From Mycolicibacterium sediminis (GTDB lineage Bacteria; Actinomycetota; Actinomycetes; Mycobacteriales; Mycobacteriaceae), in contig NZ_AP022588.1 in NCBI RefSeq assembly GCF_010731735.1, positions 3,162,001 through 3,226,000 of the forward strand: a DNA stretch of 64,000 bases, read 5' to 3'. Each line of letters begins with the position of its first letter. The stretch's first letter is position 1. The notes under the pieces were generated by a model. That model made no database searches. It was given only the letters and a program-made list of their open reading frames with translations, and was not told the DNA's origin. Below, piece by piece: positions 60,166 to 64,000 of the stretch. A program made the position numbers and the translations under genes.

Positions 60166-60972
60166 CTATCTGATGGTGACGCCGGCGTCGACCTTGAACT
60201 GCATGCCGGTCACGTACCGCGACTCGTCGGAGACGAGGTAGAGCACCGCGTTGCTGACGTCGATGGGGTCGATCAGTTGGGTGGGCAGCGCGTTGCCGAA
60301 CAACGGGGCGAGGTCGGTCCTGGTCTCGGCGAGCAGGGTGTGCATCGTCACCGGCGCCATGCCGGTCGCGACGCCGGTCGGGTGCACGGTGTTGACCCTG
60401 ATGCTCTGCGCCGCAAGCTCGTTGGCCAGTGCCACGCTCATCCCGACGATGCCCTGCTTGGACGCGGTGTACGGGATGTGCAGCGGATTGCCCTTGATCG
60501 CGGCGGCGGAACTGATGTTGATCAGGCTGCCGCCGCCCTGCTCGAGCAGGAAGGGCAGCGCCGCCGCGCAGGTGTTCCAGGCGCCGATCAGGTTGACGTC
60601 GAGGACGAGTCGCCACTGCGCGGCGGTGGTCGTGTCCCAGGTGCCCGCCGTCAGCACGCCCGCGTTGGCCACCGCCGCATCGAGGCCGCCGAGTTCGGCT
60701 GCGCCCGAGGCGACGGCATCCTGCATCGCGACCTCGTCGCGCACGTCGACGACCGCGGTGACGGCGCGGCGGCCGAGTGCTCGGACGAGTTCCGCGGTCT
60801 CCTCGAGGTCCTCGACGGTCGCGAGCGGGTACTCGAGTTCGGGCATCGACGCGCAGACGTCGATCAGGACGACGTCGGCGCCCTCCTGCGCGAGGCGCAC
60901 CGCATGGCTGCGCCCCATGCCCCGGGCTGCGCCGGTGACGACGACGCGCTTGCCCTCGACGCGGCCGGTCAC
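60166..60972 (-). CDS. mycofactocin-type SDR (carveol-dehydrogenase-like)
   Basis: The 268-residue SDR has VTGAARGMGRSHAVRLAQEG at the Rossmann loop, ANAGVL near 94, a catalytic Ser in SSAAA, YTASK near 165 and a long insert between strand beta-2 and helix alpha-3. The GRSHAV stretch marks the carveol-dehydrogenase group, many of whose members keep a bound NAD and depend on mycofactocin. The GTG at 60972 overlaps the next SDR's stop by a GTGA pattern. It oxidises alcohols to ketones. Confidence 0.87.
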   Translation of the reverse strand: MTGRVEGKRVVVTGAARGMGRSHAVRLAQEGADVVLIDVCASMPELEYPLATVEDLEETAELVRALGRRAVTAVVDVRDEVAMQDAVASGAAELGGLDAAVANAGVLTAGTWDTTTAAQWRLVLDVNLIGAWNTCAAALPFLLEQGGGSLINISSAAAIKGNPLHIPYTASKQGIVGMSVALANELAAQSIRVNTVHPTGVATGMAPVTMHTLLAETRTDLAPLFGNALPTQLIDPIDVSNAVLYLVSDESRYVTGMQFKVDAGVTIR

Positions 60973-61802
60973 AGCTTGTTGCAGAAGCCGGCGTCGACGG
61001 GGAACGTGACACCCGAGACGTACCTGCCCTCGTCGGAGACGAGGTAGGCGATGGCGGCGCTGACGTCCTCGGGCTCGAGCATCCCCACCGGCATCGGGTT
61101 CTGCAGGTGGGGTCCGCCGCCGTCGGGGAAGTTCTTCAGGAAGTCCTGCATCTGGGGGTTCGTCGCCATCATCGTGTTGACCGCCGTGGGATGCACGGTG
61201 TTCACGCGAATGCTCTGCGCGGCAAGCGCGTTGGCGAACGTCCGCATCAGGCCGACGATGCCGTGCTTGGACGCAGCGTAGGCCAGTCCGCCACCCTGGG
61301 TGCCACCGAAGCCCTTCAGTCCCGCCGTCGAACTGGTGAAGACGATCGATCCGCCGCGGTTGCCGGCGAGCAGGTGGGGGACCGCGGCCTTCGCGGTGTG
61401 GAAGGCGCCAACGAGGTTGACGTCGAGGACGTCGGTCCACTGCTCGAGTTCCTCCTCGATGGTCAACTCGCGGAAGGCCATCGTCGCGATCCCGGCGTTG
61501 GCGAGCACGATGTCGAGGCGACCGAAATGCTCGACGCCGGCGTCGAGTGCGGCCTTGAGGGAGTGGTAGTCGCGGACGTCCGCCACCGAGCCGAGCATCT
61601 TGCCGCCCTGGGCCTCGACGAGTGCGATCGTCTCCTCGAGTTCGTCGCGCGACGCCATCGGGTAGCCGTTGGAGCCGATGTCGGCGCAGATGTCGACGCC
61701 GATGACGTCGGCGCCGTCGGCTGCCAGCCGGACGGCGTGGCTGCGTCCCTGGCCACGCGCGACCCCGGTGATGAAGGCGACCTTGCCCTCGAGTGACCCC
61801 AT
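60969..61802 (-). CDS. mycofactocin-type SDR (carveol-dehydrogenase-like)
   Basis: The 277-residue SDR is related to the next gene. It has TGVARGQGRSHAVRLAADGA, an extended early insert ending NGYPMASRDELEETI, NAGIA near 105 and YAASK near 165. It ends in VTFPVDAGFCNKL. The family is the carveol-dehydrogenase-like, nicotinoprotein/mycofactocin branch. It is the first gene of the minus-strand operon, with the divergent TetR 107 bases away and a strong palindrome between them. The start is ATG 61802. Confidence 0.87.
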   Translation of the reverse strand: MGSLEGKVAFITGVARGQGRSHAVRLAADGADVIGVDICADIGSNGYPMASRDELEETIALVEAQGGKMLGSVADVRDYHSLKAALDAGVEHFGRLDIVLANAGIATMAFRELTIEEELEQWTDVLDVNLVGAFHTAKAAVPHLLAGNRGGSIVFTSSTAGLKGFGGTQGGGLAYAASKHGIVGLMRTFANALAAQSIRVNTVHPTAVNTMMATNPQMQDFLKNFPDGGGPHLQNPMPVGMLEPEDVSAAIAYLVSDEGRYVSGVTFPVDAGFCNKL

Positions 61803-61854
61803 CGTTCCTCGCTTCGTCGTCGTGCTCTCGTCACGGACGTGACCTGAGCAACAC

Positions 61855-61883
61855 GGTTACTGCCGGTACAGTAACCTGGTTAC
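61855..61883. promoter_or_regulatory. operators between SDR operon and TetR
   Basis: GGTTACTG and CAGTAACC (61855-61876) are perfect 8-base arms around CCGGTA. GTAAC-CTG-GTTAC (61871-61883) is a second overlapping repeat of the same GTAAC core. They lie centrally in the gap between the divergent genes and fit a TetR operator. Confidence 0.75.
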
Positions 61884-61909
61884 CCGTGACGGGCAAGGGT
61901 GGGACGGCG

Positions 61910-62542
61910 ATGAGTTCGACTGACCGCGAGGGCGACTCGCGATCCTCCGACGACCGCATCCTCGGCATCGTCGTGCGCATGCTCGAGACCGACGGCTACG
62001 ACGCCGTCCAACTCCGCGAGGTCGCGAAGCGGTCCCGCACCTCGCTGGCGACGATCTACAAGCGCTACCCGACCCGCGACGACCTGATCCTCGCGGCACT
62101 GCAGGCGTGGCTCGACGAGAACCGCTATGCGAAGGTGTCCCGCCGCGAGCGGGCCCCGGACGAGACGGTGTACGAGGCGATGGCGGGGCTGTTCCGAACG
62201 ATCTTCGAGCCGTGGGAGCGGCACCCCGAGATGCTGGTGGCCTACCATCGCGCGCGGTCGTCGACGACGGGAAGCGCACTGCTGCACCGCGGTCTCGACG
62301 TCGTCGTCCCCGCCGCCATGGACGCGCTGGCAGGCGTCGACGAGAGGTTCATCGCGGACCTGGACGCCGTCATCTCGAGCCTCGTCTACGGACTCCTCGG
62401 CCGGTTCGCGGCAGGCGAGATCGCGATCACCGACATCGTTCCCAGCCTGGAGCGGGCGATCTACTGGATGACCGCGGGCTACGACGCCTCGAAGTCGATG
62501 AACAACTCGGTGAGCCCGCGCAGCAGGAACGTCGGTTCGTAG
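61910..62542 (+). CDS. TetR family transcriptional regulator
   Basis: The 210-residue regulator has a DNA-binding domain (about residues 15-65: RILGIVVRMLETDGYDAVQL, then REVAKRSRTSLATIYKRY) and a TetR_C-type ligand domain. The ATG 61910 is used. Upstream frame content belongs to the operator. It is divergent from the SDR/CMD/ALDH operon and probably its repressor. Its 3' end overlaps the convergent P450 gene by 64 bases. Confidence 0.88.
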   Translation: MSSTDREGDSRSSDDRILGIVVRMLETDGYDAVQLREVAKRSRTSLATIYKRYPTRDDLILAALQAWLDENRYAKVSRRERAPDETVYEAMAGLFRTIFEPWERHPEMLVAYHRARSSTTGSALLHRGLDVVVPAAMDALAGVDERFIADLDAVISSLVYGLLGRFAAGEIAITDIVPSLERAIYWMTAGYDASKSMNNSVSPRSRNVGS

Positions 62543-63762
62543 GCGTAGCGCCGCGCGTCGATCGGCCCGTGCGACCGCTCACTGATGGTGATGTCGCGCA
62601 TGCGGTCGAGCAGCCGGTGCACCGTGATGAGCCCCTCGACGCGAGCCAGGGGCGCGCCGGCGCACGTGTGGATCCCGCGACCGAACGCGATGTGTTCGCG
62701 GACGTTCCGCCGGTCGACGCGGAACTCGTGCGGATCCTCGAACTTGGCGGGATCCCGGTTCGCGGCGCCGAGGCACAGCATCAGGACGGTGCCCGCCGGG
62801 ACGAGCACTCCGCCCAGGGTGGTGGTCCGTCGCGCCAACCGGAAGTCCACCTTCGTGGGGCTCTGCGTCCGCAGCGACTCCTCGATGAACGCCGGGATGA
62901 GGTCACGGTTCTCGCGCAGCGTGCGCTGGAACTCCGGTCGGTCACCGAGGGTCTGCACCGCGGCGCTCAGGAGCTTCGTGACGGTCTCCTGTCCCGCGGC
63001 GAACAGGAACGTCGCCGGACGCACGACCTCGATCGGCTCCGGTGTCGACCCGTCGGGGTAGGTGGCCGACGCCATGCCGCCCAGCACGTCGTTGCGCGGT
63101 TCCCGCCGTCGCTCGGCGATGTATCCGCTGAACTTGTCCTCCAGGTACTCCAGCGGATTGAGTCCGACGGGTGCGCCGTCGAGTGCGCCCACCTGATTGC
63201 CCGCCGGCTTGTCGGCGCCCAGCGCCCGGCGGAACTCCGCACGGTCGTCGGCCGGGACGCCGAGCAGGTCGGTGATGGCGAGGGTGGCGAACGGCCGGGC
63301 GTACTCCGACAGGAACTCGCACGTGCCGTTGTGGATGAACTCGTCGAGCTGGTCGTCGGCCAGCTGCCTCGTGAACTCCTCGTTCTCCTTGAGCCGGCGC
63401 GGCGTCAGCAACTTGCTCAGCAGCGACCGCGCACGTTCGTGCCGGGGTGGGTCCATCACCACCATGTGCTCGAAGATCGGGAACAGGTGGCGGTGCGCCT
63501 CGATCTGGGCGCTGATGTCGTCGCCCTCGGGTTCGAAGGGCAGGGGAGGGAAGGGGCCACCGATCGCATTGACCGCCGAGAAGGACTCGACGTCCTTGAA
63601 CGCGGCCATGACCTCCGCGTAGCCCGTGACCGCGACGACGCCGTGATGCGGCTCCCTGAACACGGGGCCGCGGCTGCGCAGATTCTCGAAGTAGTCGTAG
63701 GGATCCTGCGCCACCGCGGCATCGGAGAAGTAGTCGACCAGGGCGAGGTCCGTCACGTCCAT
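62479..63762 (-). CDS. cytochrome P450
   Basis: The 427-residue P450 has the heme loop FGRGIHTCAGAPLAR, the ExxR motif EESLR and an I-helix FLFAAGQETVTK, the oxygen-binding AGxET form. It is a soluble class I P450 that needs a separate ferredoxin, which is not in the window. The ATG 63762 is preferred. Its 3' end overlaps the TetR gene. The promoter side has an 18-base palindrome shared with the next TetR gene, the more likely repressor. Confidence 0.92.
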   Translation of the reverse strand: MDVTDLALVDYFSDAAVAQDPYDYFENLRSRGPVFREPHHGVVAVTGYAEVMAAFKDVESFSAVNAIGGPFPPLPFEPEGDDISAQIEAHRHLFPIFEHMVVMDPPRHERARSLLSKLLTPRRLKENEEFTRQLADDQLDEFIHNGTCEFLSEYARPFATLAITDLLGVPADDRAEFRRALGADKPAGNQVGALDGAPVGLNPLEYLEDKFSGYIAERRREPRNDVLGGMASATYPDGSTPEPIEVVRPATFLFAAGQETVTKLLSAAVQTLGDRPEFQRTLRENRDLIPAFIEESLRTQSPTKVDFRLARRTTTLGGVLVPAGTVLMLCLGAANRDPAKFEDPHEFRVDRRNVREHIAFGRGIHTCAGAPLARVEGLITVHRLLDRMRDITISERSHGPIDARRYAYEPTFLLRGLTELFIDFEAS

Positions 63763-63797
63763 CCTTTCGGTCCGGCGTCGCGCTCCCGCGATCGTCG

Positions 63798-63815
63798 TTT
63801 GATCGATCGATCAAA
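63798..63815. promoter_or_regulatory. TetR-type operator between P450 and TetR genes
   Basis: TTTGATCGATCGATCAAA is a perfect 18-base palindrome, 36 bases before the P450 start. It lies between the divergent P450 and TetR genes. The AT-rich core and the position in the promoter region fit a TetR operator. Confidence 0.8.
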
Positions 63816-63897
63816 TCAAGCCTCGAACATGGAAGCACGCACCGCGGTCGCGGTCAAGGAGATGCGGGTGCGCACGCGCGGGCCCGGAGCGTGGACA

Positions 63898-64000
63898 ATG
63901 TCGAGGATGGCCGCCACCCGCAAGCCGCGCGACAAGGACGTCGACGCGCGGACCCGTCTCATCGAGGCGACCGCGGCGCTCATGCGCGAGGAGGGGTACG
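63898..64000 (+). CDS. TetR family transcriptional regulator (5' part only)
   Basis: The open frame starts at ATG 63898 (or ATG 63907) and runs off the window after 34 codons. The sequence ARTRLIEATAALMREEGY is the standard first helix of a TetR DNA-binding domain. It is divergent from the cytochrome P450 gene across a gap with a perfect palindrome, and so is a candidate repressor of that gene. The remainder is not in view. Confidence 0.75.
   Translation, partial: MSRMAATRKPRDKDVDARTRLIEATAALMREEGY

Overview
The window is about 64 kb of very GC-rich DNA with dense, short-gapped genes, frequent GTG starts and many 4-base GTGA stop/start overlaps. The gene content points to a fast-growing mycobacterium (Mycolicibacterium type). 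It includes a 19-kDa-antigen (LpqH) family lipoprotein, a UsfY-like protein, a close relative of the Mycobacterium smegmatis acyltransferase MsAcT, Ddn-like and PPOX deazaflavin/F420-type proteins, carveol-dehydrogenase-like (mycofactocin-type) SDRs and ANTAR regulators. I see no rRNA, tRNA, CRISPR array, insertion sequence or phage gene. This looks like chromosomal accessory metabolism. Most of the track of possible reading frames is antisense shadow typical of high GC.

Layout. 1-8.8 kb: a DUF4239 membrane protein (cut by the window edge), a DUF4235 protein, a double-domain acyl-CoA dehydrogenase, a TetR divergent from a D-aminoacylase-type amidohydrolase, and two paralogous SDRs divergent from a LysR. 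8.9-10.8 kb: GAF-ANTAR, PAS protein and RNase HI. 10.8-20.5 kb: a tight five-gene minus-strand operon, flavin halogenase-like enzyme -> 1846-aa KS-AT-DH-KR-ACP polyketide synthase -> ABC ATPase -> ABC-2 permease -> VOC protein. This is a compact biosynthesis-plus-export cluster and the most interesting system in the window. 20.7-35.3 kb: CPA2 antiporter, zinc-type oxidoreductase, methyltransferase, BBE-type flavoprotein, membrane protein, ACMSD-like amidohydrolase, two MFS exporters, MsAcT orthologue, AurF-like diiron protein, PPOX protein and a GH3 glycosidase. 35.5-36.5 kb: a yybP-ykoY manganese riboswitch in front of a GDT1/UPF0016 (Mn exporter) gene.

36.5-46.9 kb: a small membrane protein, an orphan TctC-type binding protein, TetR/SDR with paired operators, small secreted protein, MHS symporter, LpqH-family lipoprotein, and a six-gene minus-strand run (MFS, Ddn-like, aldo/keto reductase, 2-hydroxyacid dehydrogenase, DUF1684, dodecin). 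47-53.3 kb: signalling genes, namely a degenerate GGDEF membrane protein, UsfY, PAS-ANTAR, SulP transporter and a GGDEF-EAL protein. 53.4-57.9 kb: a Ddn-like protein followed by a polar amino-acid ABC transporter, then a CYTH-CHAD protein. 57.9-64 kb: a catabolic cluster of two carveol-dehydrogenase-type SDRs, a carboxymuconolactone-decarboxylase gene split by an in-frame TAG, and an aldehyde dehydrogenase, under a divergent TetR; then a cytochrome P450 and the start of another TetR, separated by an 18-base perfect palindrome.

Several divergent promoters carry clear palindromic operators (3640, 4391, 7786, 29134, 29890, 32988, 38600/38626, 61855, 63798), each of which pairs a regulator or transporter with its likely target.
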